Shown here: positions 50,895 to 61,390 of the stretch, piece after piece
How positions within the stretch are numbered: the stretch's first letter is position 1
Layout of the letters: every line of letters begins with the position of its first letter
Assembly: GCF_900141785.1 (NCBI RefSeq)
Contig: NZ_FQYP01000007.1
Span: 186,001-250,000 of the forward strand
Origin: Aquimarina spongiae
Lineage (GTDB): Bacteria; Bacteroidota; Bacteroidia; Flavobacteriales; Flavobacteriaceae
Direction of reading: 5' to 3'
Length of the DNA stretch: 64,000 nt
Program-made: the position numbers and the translations under genes
Notes under the pieces: model-generated
What the model saw: only the letters and a program-made list of their open reading frames with translations
Databases searched by the model: none
Told to the model about the DNA's origin: nothing

Positions 50895-52301
50895 TTACAC
50901 TTTTACACTCTTCCAACTACCTTTTCTAAACCAAATGATCCCAATAACCGCGATCAAGATTTCTGCAAAAGTGATCGCAAGAAATACTCCCATAGCACCC
51001 CATTCAAAAACCAAAGCTGCTAGATAAGCGAAGGGCAATTGAAACACCCAGAAACAGAAAAAATTAATAATTGTAGGTGTTTTGGTATCTCCTGCTCCAT
51101 TAAAGGATTGTATAATTACCATGCCATAGGCATAAAAAACATAACCTGCTGCAATCACTCTTAAGCTCAAAGCACCATACTCTACTACCAAAGCTTCGGT
51201 ACTAAATATTCGAATAATTGCCTCGGCAAAAAGCAGATAAAAAAGCGAAACTCCTAACATAAAATACGCATTGTATTTCCCGGTTTTCCAAACCGATTGC
51301 TCAGCTCGTTCCGGTTTTTGAGCTCCTAGATTTTGGCCTACCAGTGTAGCTGCGGCGTTACTCATACCCCAAGAAGGCATCAGCGTAAACATCAACACAC
51401 GAATCGCTATGGTATACCCAGCAAGTACTTCGCTACCAAACTCTGCCATGATACGCATTAGAAATACCCAACTAGAAGTACCTATGATAAATTGACCAAT
51501 TCCTCCTAGAGATACTTTGATCAAATTCATCATAATTTCAGCTCGTAAAACCAGATCCTTAAAGGTAACTTTGATTTTACTCCATCCATAAAAGAGAATT
51601 AACAGCTGAAAAATTACCGCACTCCCTCTACCAATAGTAGTGGCAATGGCAGCGCCCTGTACTCCAAAGGCTGGGATAGGGCCGAAACCAAAAATCAGCA
51701 TTGGATCCAGAATGATATTCAGAAGGTTAGAAAAAATCAATACCCGCATGGCTACAGAGGCATCTCCTGCACCTCGGAACACGGCATTAATCAAGAACAA
51801 CAACATAATAGTTACATTACCCCCAAGAAGCACTTGAGTATATTTGTAACCTTCTGCGATCAATTCTGGTTCTCCTCCCATTAATCCAAGGATCTCCTTA
51901 GGGAAAAGAATACCAATAATACTAACTAAAATTGCTACTGCAATTCCGAGAAATATAGATTGTACCGCCGTTTGAGAAGCGCCAGGCACATCTTTTTCTC
52001 CGATTCTACGCGCTACAATAGCCGTAACACCCATGCTTAATCCTATGGCAATTGCGTATACCAAAGTAAGCACAGATTCGGTAAGTCCTACGGTGGCAAT
52101 CGCATTGGCTCCCAAACTGGAAACAAAATACGCGTCTACCAAAAAGAAAATGGATTCCATCATCATTTCCAATACCATAGGTACTGAAAGCATAAAAATC
52201 GCACGGCGAATACTACCAGAAGTAAATTCCTGTTCCTTACCAGAAATTGCAGTTTTAAAATATGAAAATATACGTTGTAATGAGAGTCTATTTTGAGTCA
52301 T
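50895..52301 (-). CDS. MATE family multidrug/sodium efflux transporter
   Basis: A 468-residue inner-membrane protein with 12 predicted helices and two-fold repeat structure (LSVPMVLEMMMESIFFLVDAYFVSSLG at the start; SWGMSNAAATLVGQNLGA starting the second half). It exports organic cations or drugs using sodium or proton gradients. A polar N-terminal extension (about 30 residues, including KEQEFTSGSIRRAI) precedes the first helix. Confidence 0.9.
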   Translation of the reverse strand: MTQNRLSLQRIFSYFKTAISGKEQEFTSGSIRRAIFMLSVPMVLEMMMESIFFLVDAYFVSSLGANAIATVGLTESVLTLVYAIAIGLSMGVTAIVARRIGEKDVPGASQTAVQSIFLGIAVAILVSIIGILFPKEILGLMGGEPELIAEGYKYTQVLLGGNVTIMLLFLINAVFRGAGDASVAMRVLIFSNLLNIILDPMLIFGFGPIPAFGVQGAAIATTIGRGSAVIFQLLILFYGWSKIKVTFKDLVLRAEIMMNLIKVSLGGIGQFIIGTSSWVFLMRIMAEFGSEVLAGYTIAIRVLMFTLMPSWGMSNAAATLVGQNLGAQKPERAEQSVWKTGKYNAYFMLGVSLFYLLFAEAIIRIFSTEALVVEYGALSLRVIAAGYVFYAYGMVIIQSFNGAGDTKTPTIINFFCFWVFQLPFAYLAALVFEWGAMGVFLAITFAEILIAVIGIIWFRKGSWKSVKV

Positions 52302-52592
52302 GATGTAAAAGAATTATAAGTTGAATAAAGAATGGGAAGCTGTAGAAAGGAATATCCTTAGCTTCTAAATCGCGGTGTGACTATGTGCACAATTATGTAC
52401 ATAAATTCTTATAACTTCATGATGCCACAAAGATGCGGCATTATTTTTGAACCACAAAATTTAATTTAGGGTAAAACCGTAAAACCAATGACGGTCAGCC
52501 GTCTATATTAAGGTTTAACATAAAAGAGTGCAAAATTAATAGCGGAATTTAAATTTTAATATTGTATCTTTATTGCCCCAAAATAATTTTGT

Positions 52593-52940
52593 ATGAAAAA
52601 AATCTACTTGCTACTCATATTTGTCGGTTTGATATGCTTGTCCTTTACCTCAGGAATTCAAGCGCAGTCAAACACATCTGAAAGACAAGAAAGAACGACC
52701 AAACAAAGTATCCAAGGACTTCGTGTTTTTATTAGCCCTGCCAATAAAGATATTTTATACATTACTTCTGATTTACAACTCACTAAAACCGTAAAGATTT
52801 TCAACGTTTTGGGTAAACAAGTGGATTATGAAGTACTTACTGGAAGAGAATTACACATTGGAGATCTACCTTCTGGAGTTTATATTCTGAAGATCACTGA
52901 AGGAGAGAATAAAACTACGGTGAAGTTTATCAAACCATAG
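52593..52940 (+). CDS. Small exported protein with a type IX sorting-type domain
   Basis: A 115-residue protein with a signal peptide (YLLLIFVGLICLSFTSGIQAQ), a short polar linker, and a C-terminal domain with the type IX secretion sorting pattern (about 42-115): LRVFISPANKDILYIT, TVKIFNVLGKQV, then LPSGVYILKI and TTVKFIKP. In the type IX system this domain is normally the tail of a large cargo protein. Here it forms nearly the whole protein. The function may be secretion of a very small protein or a decoy; unknown. Confidence 0.75.
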   Translation: MKKIYLLLIFVGLICLSFTSGIQAQSNTSERQERTTKQSIQGLRVFISPANKDILYITSDLQLTKTVKIFNVLGKQVDYEVLTGRELHIGDLPSGVYILKITEGENKTTVKFIKP

Positions 52941-53049
52941 TTGTAATTACGCCCGTTGTATTTTAATTTCACATTAGACCTGCTTATTTAACACACAAAA
53001 ACACGGTTTTTCATACCTTTGTTCTACACTAATTTGTTGAACAATACCT

Positions 53050-54030
53050 ATGCTCTTCGAATCCATTTTTTCTATTCAAAACCATACCGATTTTGAGGAG
53101 ACTGCATTAAAAATATTTCATCATCAATACATTAATAACTTAGTGTATCAAAGATTCTGTAATCTTTTGGGGATTACACGATCTTCTGTAACTTCTATTG
53201 ATCGCATACCGTATTTACCTATTGAGTTCTTTAAAAAAGAAAAGGTGGTAAGTACAACCAAAATCCCTCAAAAGGTGTTCACAAGTAGCGGGACCACAGG
53301 AAGCGTTACCAGCAAACATTATGTGAGTGATCTTTCGATTTACGAAGATAGCTTCAGAAAAGGGTTTCAACATTTCTATGGTGACATTACTGAATATGTA
53401 GTATTAGCTCTGTTACCCTCATACCTAGAAAGAGAAGGGTCATCTTTGGTTTATATGGCAGAAAAACTAATCGAAGATAGCCAACATCCAGAAAGTGGTT
53501 TTTATCTCTATGAAACCAAAAAATTAATCGACACTTTACAAACGTTGTTAACTAGTGATAAGAAAATTTTACTTCTTGGGGTATCATTTGCATTACTAGA
53601 CCTTATTGAACAACATAAAATCCGTCTTACTGATCAGGTAGTGGTAATGGAAACAGGAGGTATGAAAGGTAGACGAAAGGAACTGATAAGAGAGGAACTA
53701 CATCAAAAATTATCTAAAGGTTTCGGGATACAAAAAATCCATAGTGAATACGGAATGACAGAGTTGTTATCGCAAGCTTATTCCAAAGGTGATGGAATCT
53801 TTGAATGCCCACCGTGGATGAAAATGTCTGTTAGAAATCCAGAAGATCCCCTATCTACTATTGGGTATAACAGAACTGGAGGAATTAATATTATTGATCT
53901 GGCCAACATAAATTCATGTTCATTTATCGCCACTCAGGACTTAGGCAAAGTATCCAAAGATGGTAGTTTTCAAATTTTAGGTAGATTTGATCATAGTGAT
54001 ATAAGAGGATGTAATCTAATGGCGTTGTAA
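53050..54030 (+). CDS. LuxE/PaaK-like acyl-protein synthetase
   Basis: A 326-residue adenylate-forming enzyme. The motif SSGTTGSVTSKHYVSD is the ATP-binding loop of LuxE-type proteins, which activate acyl groups as adenylates and move them to a Cys or carrier. Other signs: METGGMKGRRKELIREE, SEYGMTELLSQAYSKGDG, and a final GRFDHSDIRGCNLM. The substrate is unknown. The next gene starts one base after its stop, so it heads a tight three-gene operon. Confidence 0.85.
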   Translation: MLFESIFSIQNHTDFEETALKIFHHQYINNLVYQRFCNLLGITRSSVTSIDRIPYLPIEFFKKEKVVSTTKIPQKVFTSSGTTGSVTSKHYVSDLSIYEDSFRKGFQHFYGDITEYVVLALLPSYLEREGSSLVYMAEKLIEDSQHPESGFYLYETKKLIDTLQTLLTSDKKILLLGVSFALLDLIEQHKIRLTDQVVVMETGGMKGRRKELIREELHQKLSKGFGIQKIHSEYGMTELLSQAYSKGDGIFECPPWMKMSVRNPEDPLSTIGYNRTGGINIIDLANINSCSFIATQDLGKVSKDGSFQILGRFDHSDIRGCNLMAL

Positions 54031-54031
54031 T

Positions 54032-55069
54032 ATGGCAAAAAGCAAAGGAGCAGGTTGTTTTACTTTTCCTGCAATTGTATTGACTGCAATTGTTGGAAGT
54101 AGTTTTGTAAAAGCTTTTTTGCCCATTTCTACTTTTTACGCTTTTCTTTTACTATTATTTTTAATCTCTTTGGTTTACGGAAGACTTCTTCACAAACAAC
54201 ATCAAACCTCTCCTTGGAAATATGTAATTTATAGTTCCTTATTTGCTACTTTTCTTACTGGTATGGGTTATGTTTTCAAGAACGCAACAACTGCTATAAC
54301 AACAGATAAAAAAGATATTTCAGAGGAAATTTACAGAGAAAAAATAATTGAAGATGGAGATTCTATCGTGCTTCTCAGTCAACATAGAACCTGGAAAAAC
54401 AATTATGGAGATACGTTTGAAGGCGATTTCTCGGTCAGGGAAAAGGATTATGTAGTATCCAAAAGAAAATATGCGAATCAAAGTAGTACATTTAAGCGAT
54501 TTTCCTGGGGTGATTTGTATCAGCACCTTGCCAAAACAGATGGCCCCAAATTGGATTTGATACTACACCGTCTGTTAGAAATAAAAACCAATCACAAACT
54601 CAATCAACTGGAGTTTGCCGACGTAGTGGTGACTTTTATTCAAGATATTCCTTATGCTTTGGTCTTTGAAACCGCGTGTGAAGCACCAGAAAAATACGAA
54701 CCTTCTATTCGGGATATTTTGGTAAAATGTCCAGACTGTTGTATTGGAGAAATCCCTTTTGGCGTACAAAACCCTGTAGGGTTTATGGGGAATCTAAAAG
54801 GAGATTGTGATACGCGAACAGTCATTATTTATACAATTCTAAGTCATTTTGGATATGATGTAGCCATACTGAACAGTGATTACTACAGGCATTCTATTCT
54901 GGGATTAAATGTTCCCACAAAAGGAGTTTATAAATTACATCAGGGAAAACGTTATTATGTTTGGGAAACTACCAACAAATATTTTACCCTTGGCACATTA
55001 CCCAACAATTTTAAAAATATCAATCATTGGTATGTAATGCTTACAAATACACAACAACATGCAAACTAA
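54032..55069 (+). CDS. Membrane protein with transglutaminase-like cysteine-protease fold
   Basis: A 345-residue protein with three or so N-terminal membrane helices (about 10-90) and a soluble C-terminal domain. The domain carries a catalytic-type Cys in GDCDTRTVI, a His in YYRHSILGLN, and an acidic residue in VWETTNKYF, which form a Cys-His-Glu/Asp set of transglutaminase-like proteins. Two Cys near PDCCIG may be structural. It is probably on the periplasmic side. It overlaps the DUF350 gene by 11 bp. Confidence 0.7.
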   Translation: MAKSKGAGCFTFPAIVLTAIVGSSFVKAFLPISTFYAFLLLLFLISLVYGRLLHKQHQTSPWKYVIYSSLFATFLTGMGYVFKNATTAITTDKKDISEEIYREKIIEDGDSIVLLSQHRTWKNNYGDTFEGDFSVREKDYVVSKRKYANQSSTFKRFSWGDLYQHLAKTDGPKLDLILHRLLEIKTNHKLNQLEFADVVVTFIQDIPYALVFETACEAPEKYEPSIRDILVKCPDCCIGEIPFGVQNPVGFMGNLKGDCDTRTVIIYTILSHFGYDVAILNSDYYRHSILGLNVPTKGVYKLHQGKRYYVWETTNKYFTLGTLPNNFKNINHWYVMLTNTQQHAN

Positions 55070-55577
55070 ATTATTAACCCTTGCTTTTATAGAAATAGCA
55101 CTAGCTATATTGATATCGGTACTGATTCTTTTTATCTCTTTCAAAATATTACAAAGAGTATTTTTTAAAGATGTAGCTCTGGGAGAGAACAACATGGCAT
55201 TTTCTGTATTCACTGCAGGAATTATTTTATCTATCGGCATTATTTTGAGTGAGATCATCCCTTCGATCACCAATATTGTTCGCTTATCTATGTCTACAGA
55301 AGACGAAATCTCATTTGGTAAGATCATACAATACTCTGGTCTATATCTTTTGATTGGTTTTGGTTTTGCCGTAGTGATCAACACCTCTGTATTTTTACTT
55401 TTTTCTGCACTCACCAAAGGTGTTAATGAATTCAAAGACATACAACGCAATAATCTGTCAACGGCCATAGTGGTAAGCGCTACTTTACTTTCGATTACTT
55501 TGATCGCCAAAGACAGTATAAGTTTATTAATAAGCGCCTTGGTTCCTTATCCTGAAGCTTCTAATTTCCTGATGTAA
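55059..55577 (+). CDS. DUF350 (YjfL-like) membrane protein
   Basis: A 172-residue protein with four hydrophobic helices arranged as two similar pairs, the second after the acidic, basic loop (TEDEISFGKI and TKGVNEFKD). It matches the DUF350 pattern with NNMAFSVFTAGIILSIGII and NLSTAIVVSATLLSI. In E. coli YjfL lies next to glutathionylspermidine synthetase-like and other genes of unknown function. It overlaps the transglutaminase-like gene. Confidence 0.75.
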   Translation: MQTKLLTLAFIEIALAILISVLILFISFKILQRVFFKDVALGENNMAFSVFTAGIILSIGIILSEIIPSITNIVRLSMSTEDEISFGKIIQYSGLYLLIGFGFAVVINTSVFLLFSALTKGVNEFKDIQRNNLSTAIVVSATLLSITLIAKDSISLLISALVPYPEASNFLM

Positions 55578-55665
55578 CTCCTTAAAAATCTTATAAGTAT
55601 GTTAAAATTGTAATGAACCATTTTTTTTACGACTCAATAGGTGTAACCAAATGAGACAACAAAAA

Positions 55666-56115
55666 ATGAGACAATATTTAACCACAATACTATTAATTTT
55701 TGCGACCGTAGTAAGCGCTCAGCAAATCGATTATAACACCAAGAAAAGTTTTATTGCCGAAGGATATGACGTAACGGAATACTTTAATAATAAAGCCGTA
55801 AAAGGAGAAAGTAAATATACCGCTACACACGACGATGTAAAATATAAATTTGCAAGTCAACAAAACCTGAACAAGTTCAAAAGTAACCCAGACAAATATG
55901 TCCCTCAGTATGGAGGTTATTGTGCCTATGCTGTAGCAGTAAATAGCGAAAAAGTAGATATCAACCCCAAAACCTTCGAAATACGAGACGGAAAACTGTA
56001 TTTATTCTATAACTCTTGGGGCATTAATACCCTGGATAAATGGAATGACGAAGGTGCAGATAAATTAAAAGTAAAAGCAGATACGAATTGGCAAAATATA
56101 AAAGCCAAGAAGTAA
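55666..56115 (+). CDS. Exported YHS-domain protein
   Basis: About 149 residues, starting at the ATG at 55666 or 15 bp earlier at 55651 (MRQYLTTILLIFATVVSAQ is a signal peptide). The YHS-like region is YDVTEYFNNKAVKGESKYTATHDDVKYKFASQQNLNKFKSNPDKYVPQYGGYCAYAV. YHS domains bind metals; the Cys in YGGYCAYA is conserved. It is probably periplasmic. A terminator follows. Confidence 0.85.
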   Translation: MRQYLTTILLIFATVVSAQQIDYNTKKSFIAEGYDVTEYFNNKAVKGESKYTATHDDVKYKFASQQNLNKFKSNPDKYVPQYGGYCAYAVAVNSEKVDINPKTFEIRDGKLYLFYNSWGINTLDKWNDEGADKLKVKADTNWQNIKAKK

Positions 56116-56189
56116 TAAAGATCTTTTAAACCAGTTGCGTCGAACTGTTTTAATTGCTAAGTTTTTTTCAATAATTGATTGGTTAGTTG

Positions 56190-56227
56190 ACAAAGCCTAC
56201 CTCGCTTAAGGGTAGGCTTTGTTTTTT
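56190..56227 (+). terminator. Rho-independent terminator
   Basis: 12-bp stem ACAAAGCCTACC / GGTAGGCTTTGT (56190-56201 and 56211-56222) with a T-run, after the YHS gene. It is close to the convergent tyrS stop. Confidence 0.8.
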
Positions 56228-56237
56228 ATGTTTTGAT

Positions 56238-57533
56238 CTATACGGCTCTAATTACGAAGTAGTTCTTTTTTCCTCTTTGCAATAAAACGAATTGATCATT
56301 GATCAAATCTTTCTCTGAAATGGAAAAACTATCATTCACTTTTTCCTTATTCACCGAGATTGAGTTTTCTTTCAATGCTCTTCGGGCCTCTCCATTAGAT
56401 TTCAGAAAACCAGTTTTTTCTGCCAAGGCTCCAATAATATCCAAGCCTTCTGAAATTTCATTTTTTGATACTTCAGCCTGAGGTACTCCATCAAAAACAT
56501 CCAAAAATGTGGCTTCATCCAACTCCTTTAGATCTGAAGAAGTAGATTTCCCAAATAAAATACTAGACGCTTTTATCGCATTATCCAAATCCTCTTGAGA
56601 GTGCACAATCACAGTTACCTCATCTGCCAATTTCTTTTGTAAAATTCGCATATGTGGAGCCTCTTTATGCTCCTCAATCAACTTTTCTATTTCTTCTTTA
56701 CTCAAAAACGTGAAGATCTTGATATACTTTTCAGCATCTTCATCACTGGTATTGAGCCAATACTGATAGAATTTATAAGGAGAAGTTCTATTTGCATCCA
56801 GCCACACATTACCTCCTTCTGATTTTCCAAATTTGGATCCGTCGGATTTTGTAATTAACGGGCACGTTAATGCATATCCTTTACCTCCAGCGATTCTTCG
56901 TATCAATTCGGTTCCGGTGGTGATATTACCCCATTGATCGCTTCCTCCCATTTGCAAGGTACACTCATGTTCACGATACAAATGCAAAAAGTCATACCCT
57001 TGCACCAGTTGGTAAGTAAACTCTGTAAAAGACATTCCTTCTGACGATTCTGAAGAGATTCTATTTTTTACAGAATCCTTGGCCATCATATAATTTACAG
57101 TGATATGCTTACCAACATCTCTAATGAAACCTAGAAACGAAAATTCTTTCATCCAATCGTAGTTGTTCACCAACACCGCAGCGTTTGGCCCATCACTTTC
57201 GAAATCAAGAAACCTACCTAGTTGTTTTTTGATAGCTTCCTGGTTATGTCGTAGTGTTTTTTCATCAAGAAGATTACGTTCTGCAGATTTCCCAGAAGGA
57301 TCACCGATCATCCCTGTTGCTCCACCAACCAACGCAAAAGGTTTATGCCCTGCTCTTTGATAGTGAGCCAATAACATGATGGGTACCAGATTACCAATAT
57401 GCAAAGAATCTGCTGTTGGATCAAAACCTACATATGCAGATCGCATTTGTTCGTTAAGGTATTCTTCTGTACCAGGCATCGCATCGTGCAACATCCCTCG
57501 CCATTGTAATTCTTCGATAAAATTCTTGATCAT
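56238..57533 (-). CDS. tyrS: Tyrosyl-tRNA synthetase
   Basis: A 431-residue class I aminoacyl-tRNA synthetase. HIGH-type motif: HIGN in [14 protein letters not shown]-type motif: KFGKS in [12 protein letters not shown]. The anticodon and C-terminal S4-like domain (about 355-431) is complete ([20 protein letters not shown]). Essential gene; it faces the TPR-CHAT gene divergently. Confidence 0.96.
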   Translation of the reverse strand: MIKNFIEELQWRGMLHDAMPGTEEYLNEQMRSAYVGFDPTADSLHIGNLVPIMLLAHYQRAGHKPFALVGGATGMIGDPSGKSAERNLLDEKTLRHNQEAIKKQLGRFLDFESDGPNAAVLVNNYDWMKEFSFLGFIRDVGKHITVNYMMAKDSVKNRISSESSEGMSFTEFTYQLVQGYDFLHLYREHECTLQMGGSDQWGNITTGTELIRRIAGGKGYALTCPLITKSDGSKFGKSEGGNVWLDANRTSPYKFYQYWLNTSDEDAEKYIKIFTFLSKEEIEKLIEEHKEAPHMRILQKKLADEVTVIVHSQEDLDNAIKASSILFGKSTSSDLKELDEATFLDVFDGVPQAEVSKNEISEGLDIIGALAEKTGFLKSNGEARRALKENSISVNKEKVNDSFSISEKDLINDQFVLLQRGKKNYFVIRAV

Positions 57534-57690
57534 TTTGTAACGTTCTTTTTAAGAGCGACAAAGATAAAAATAAGGACGAGATGATGCTATAGGAACCTAA
57601 TAGAATTCATAAGTTAAAAATAACCCCCATAAAAAAGTAACATTTTTAGTTACTTTGCTATTAACCTTTGAAGAACATATAATTATCATT

Positions 57691-60600
57691 ATGACTCGAC
57701 AAAAATTACCCCTTTTGATTAAGATATCATTGATCTTACTTTTTACTTTAGCTTGTAATCTTGTCAATGCCCAGGTAGAGAAGGACACCCTATTGGCTGC
57801 TCTGTATTTTAAAAAAGCCCAATCATTTTTAAAAGCAAGAACTTTAGATAGCTCAATTGTATATTTTAATAAGGCTTTACCACTATATAAAAATGCAAAA
57901 GCTTGGGAAAAGTTAGCCAATTGTCACAATGGGATTTCCGAAAACTTATGGAGAAAAAAAGATCTCGACAGCTCATATAAAGAGGCCAATAAAGCTTTAG
58001 AAATTTGTTTACATTATTTGAAAAAAAACACAAGGCACGAAGCCTATGCTTATGACAATATTGGTAATTATTACGAAAATATTTCACAATTAGATAAAGC
58101 TCTAGCATACTACCAAAAAGCTTTAAACATTCAAAAGAAAATATTAAATGCTAACCATCCCGACATTATTAGATCTTACAATAATTTCGGTTTTTTTTAC
58201 CGCACACAAAGAACATATGATAAAGCAATTTTCTTTTTTCAAAAAGCTCTAAAAACTTATCAAAACATTTATCCCAATAGCCACAAAGAAGTTCTTCAGT
58301 CCGTAGTAAATATTGCTTCATGTTATTTAGATGCCCAAAATTATGACAATGCTTTACGTTACTACAAGATGGCTTTAAAAATGAGTAAAGAGCTAGAAGA
58401 GCAAAGAATAAAAGTCACTTGTATTACCAAAATTTGTGAAATCCAAACAATTAAATCTCTCTATCAAGAATCAATTACAAATGCGAATATAGCATTAGAA
58501 ATCATTAACAAGAACTTTAGTTCAGACTTCATATTAATTGGTTCTGTATATGGCAAATTAGCTACCAATTATTATTACCTAGGCGAATATAAAACTGCCC
58601 TTGATTACGTCAAATTGCAGCTAGAAGCAACAGAGAAACACTATGGTAGTGATCATGATTTTGTAGCTCAATTGACCGGAAATCTTGCTGTGATGTATAT
58701 AAATCTTGGCGACTTTAGGACAGCAATCAAATACTACAAAAAAGGGTTAGATATCTTAAATAACTCTCCTAAAAAAAACATTGATCTGCTAGCCACCGGA
58801 TACAATAATATTGGGAATGCCTATAGAAACTTAAGGGAGTTCGAAGCTGCCATGCAATATTTTGAAAAAGCTCTGGAAGTGGCTAAAGAAACCTATTTAG
58901 AAAGTCGGGATAATATTAGTGGATCATATATGGGAATGGGAATTGTATATCAACGAAAATCTCAATTTAATAGGTCTTTGGAATATTTTTTTAAAGCTTT
59001 AGATATAAAACTTCAGATTTTTGATGAAAACAGCATTCCGATATCGGATTTATACCAAAGTATGGGATTAGCTTTTCAACACAAAGAGGATTATGAAAAT
59101 GCATTAAAATATTCTAAAAAAGCTCTTAAAATAAAACAATCGAAATTGGTTAACAATCATCCAAATATAGGAGATTTACTTAATAACATCGCAGACATTT
59201 ATAATTCCAAAAAGGAATATGCTAAAGCTATAGAATACAATGAAAAGGCCCTAACTGTGTGGATCAATGCTTACGGAGAAGATCACGCACGCATCCCTTT
59301 TTCATACATTAATTTTGCAAACTCTCATATGGGTCTTAAAAATTATGAAAAAGCATTACTTTTTTTAGAAAAGGCTCTTCATATTAGGCTTGCTGTTTAT
59401 GGAGATTTCAATATCGAAACAGCTAAGGTTTACTCAAAAATGGGCGATTTATTTTATGAAAACACGGATTTTAACAAAGCTGCAAAATACTATAAAAAGT
59501 CAATATCTTCACTATGTACATCTTACAAAGAGATATTAGAAAATAGAGTTGATGATTTTGATAGTTGTAATGATGCAAACACAGTTATATATGCATTAAA
59601 TGGAATTGCCAAGGCGTCTAAATCGATTTATTTGGAAACAAAAGATTTAAACCAATTAAAAAACTGTATTTCAGCATATACAATTGCGGATAAATTAATT
59701 CATAACACCAGAAAAAAAACAAACAATTTTCAAGACAAAATATTATTTTCTGATAGAGTTCAGGAACTTTATGATGGGGTTTTAGAATCGTATTTTTTAC
59801 TGCTTAAAGAAGATAATAAAAAAGAATTCGCAAAACAAATGTTCTACTACAATGAAAAAAACAAATCAAATACTTTATTAGAAATCCTTAACAAGTCTTA
59901 TCTTCTATCTTTTAATGATATCTCTTCAGATCTACTGGATTTGGAAAAACATCTTAAATCTGATTATTCTTTTTATCAATCAAAGGTTAATGAAATTGTA
60001 AACAACACTGATCAAGACACCCTTGATCTTTCTCTTCATAAAAATAAACTATTTAGCATCGCAAGGAGCCAAGATTCTTTACAAAAAGTTATTGAACAAG
60101 AATATCCCAAATATTATCAACTAAAATACCAAAATCATATTACCGAAATCCGTGACATTCAACACCGAATAAACAAAGAAACTACTCTTCTCGAATTTTT
60201 TACTACCAACAGCGGTGTTACTTATGCTTTTACTATTTCAAAAAACAATTTTGTAGTCAAGAAACTTAATACTCCAGGATTAAATGATCAAATAGAAGCC
60301 TATCGTAAGGCGATCACATCAAAAAATACAAAGAATTTCAAAACCCTATCGCACGCCTTACACCAGTTGTTAATTGCTCCTGTAAAAGATCAGCTTGATG
60401 GAGACCAACTGATCATTGTTCCCGACGGACCGCTTTGGCATCTTAATTTTGATCTGTTGCTTACCCAAAATGATCCATCAAACAACCCGAAAAACTTCCC
60501 TTATCTTTTAAAAGAGTATGCTATTAACTATGCGAATTCTGCAACGCTTTTGTTTAAAACTCAAACGACCAAAAGAACGAATAAAACCCTGCAGGAGTGT

Positions 60601-61359
60601 CTAGCGTTCTCGTTTTCTGATAGCACCAATACTAATGACAATACAATGGTGAGTCTTGCCACCCTTCGTGACACCGGAGACGATTTACCTGGAACTCGTG
60701 AAGAAATTAGAGCGATCTCTAACATTATAGATGGGCAATATTTTTATGGATCTCAAGCCATAGAAACTAACTTCAAAAAGAATGCAGAAAAGTATAACAT
60801 ATTGCACCTGGCATTGCACGGTGAAGTAGACAACGAAAGACCAGAAAACTCACGGCTGTTTTTTACCAAAAGTAAAGACACCCTAGAAGATAATTTGTTA
60901 TACAGTCACGAATTATTTGCCCTAGATATTCCTGCAGAGCTAACGGTATTAAGTGCTTGCAATACCGGTACAGGAAAAATCGCTAAAGGTGAAGGAATTA
61001 TGAGTTTAGGAAATGCATTTCAGTACGCTGGAACCAAAAGTTTATTACTCGCCAGCTGGGAAGTATCAGACCAAACTACTCCAGAGTTAATGAAATATTT
61101 TTATACCAACCTTAAAAAAGGAATGCCAAAAAGCAAGGCTTTACAACAGGCTAAATTGAGTTATTTACAATCGGCTAATGTAAATCGCACTCATCCTTTC
61201 TATTGGGGAGCTTTTTACCTAGTTGGAGAAGATACACCTATCAACTTTTCTAATAATCAGATATGGTACTGGGGTATTGGAATTGGTGTTTTAGCACTAC
61301 TTTTAGGGATATATTTTATCTATCAAAGAAAGATGAAAAATCCTCATATACGAGCTTAA
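57691..61359 (+). CDS. Exported TPR-CHAT protein with C-terminal membrane helix
   Basis: 1222 residues from the ATG at 57691. Signal peptide (LLFTLACNLVNAQ), then many TPR motifs (about 30-620; for example ALAYYQKALNIQKKIL and AAMQYFEKALEVAKETY), a helical linker, and a CHAT caspase-like domain (about 850-1180). The catalytic His is in LHLALHGEVD and the Cys in VLSACNTGTG. A transmembrane helix (about 1190-1212) and a basic tail (YQRKMKNPHIRA) end the protein. The caspase-like domain therefore lies in the periplasm, anchored to the inner membrane. CHAT-TPR proteins are often bacterial defence or cell-death proteases; here the partner is unknown. Confidence 0.85.
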   Translation: MTRQKLPLLIKISLILLFTLACNLVNAQVEKDTLLAALYFKKAQSFLKARTLDSSIVYFNKALPLYKNAKAWEKLANCHNGISENLWRKKDLDSSYKEANKALEICLHYLKKNTRHEAYAYDNIGNYYENISQLDKALAYYQKALNIQKKILNANHPDIIRSYNNFGFFYRTQRTYDKAIFFFQKALKTYQNIYPNSHKEVLQSVVNIASCYLDAQNYDNALRYYKMALKMSKELEEQRIKVTCITKICEIQTIKSLYQESITNANIALEIINKNFSSDFILIGSVYGKLATNYYYLGEYKTALDYVKLQLEATEKHYGSDHDFVAQLTGNLAVMYINLGDFRTAIKYYKKGLDILNNSPKKNIDLLATGYNNIGNAYRNLREFEAAMQYFEKALEVAKETYLESRDNISGSYMGMGIVYQRKSQFNRSLEYFFKALDIKLQIFDENSIPISDLYQSMGLAFQHKEDYENALKYSKKALKIKQSKLVNNHPNIGDLLNNIADIYNSKKEYAKAIEYNEKALTVWINAYGEDHARIPFSYINFANSHMGLKNYEKALLFLEKALHIRLAVYGDFNIETAKVYSKMGDLFYENTDFNKAAKYYKKSISSLCTSYKEILENRVDDFDSCNDANTVIYALNGIAKASKSIYLETKDLNQLKNCISAYTIADKLIHNTRKKTNNFQDKILFSDRVQELYDGVLESYFLLLKEDNKKEFAKQMFYYNEKNKSNTLLEILNKSYLLSFNDISSDLLDLEKHLKSDYSFYQSKVNEIVNNTDQDTLDLSLHKNKLFSIARSQDSLQKVIEQEYPKYYQLKYQNHITEIRDIQHRINKETTLLEFFTTNSGVTYAFTISKNNFVVKKLNTPGLNDQIEAYRKAITSKNTKNFKTLSHALHQLLIAPVKDQLDGDQLIIVPDGPLWHLNFDLLLTQNDPSNNPKNFPYLLKEYAINYANSATLLFKTQTTKRTNKTLQECLAFSFSDSTNTNDNTMVSLATLRDTGDDLPGTREEIRAISNIIDGQYFYGSQAIETNFKKNAEKYNILHLALHGEVDNERPENSRLFFTKSKDTLEDNLLYSHELFALDIPAELTVLSACNTGTGKIAKGEGIMSLGNAFQYAGTKSLLLASWEVSDQTTPELMKYFYTNLKKGMPKSKALQQAKLSYLQSANVNRTHPFYWGAFYLVGEDTPINFSNNQIWYWGIGIGVLALLLGIYFIYQRKMKNPHIRA

Positions 61360-61390
61360 TTCATTACTTTAGCATTGCAGAACACACACT

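Noticed and set aside
54998..55510. 170-residue minus-strand frame over the DUF350 gene
   Set aside because: It is a shadow of a clear four-helix membrane protein with family motifs on the plus strand.
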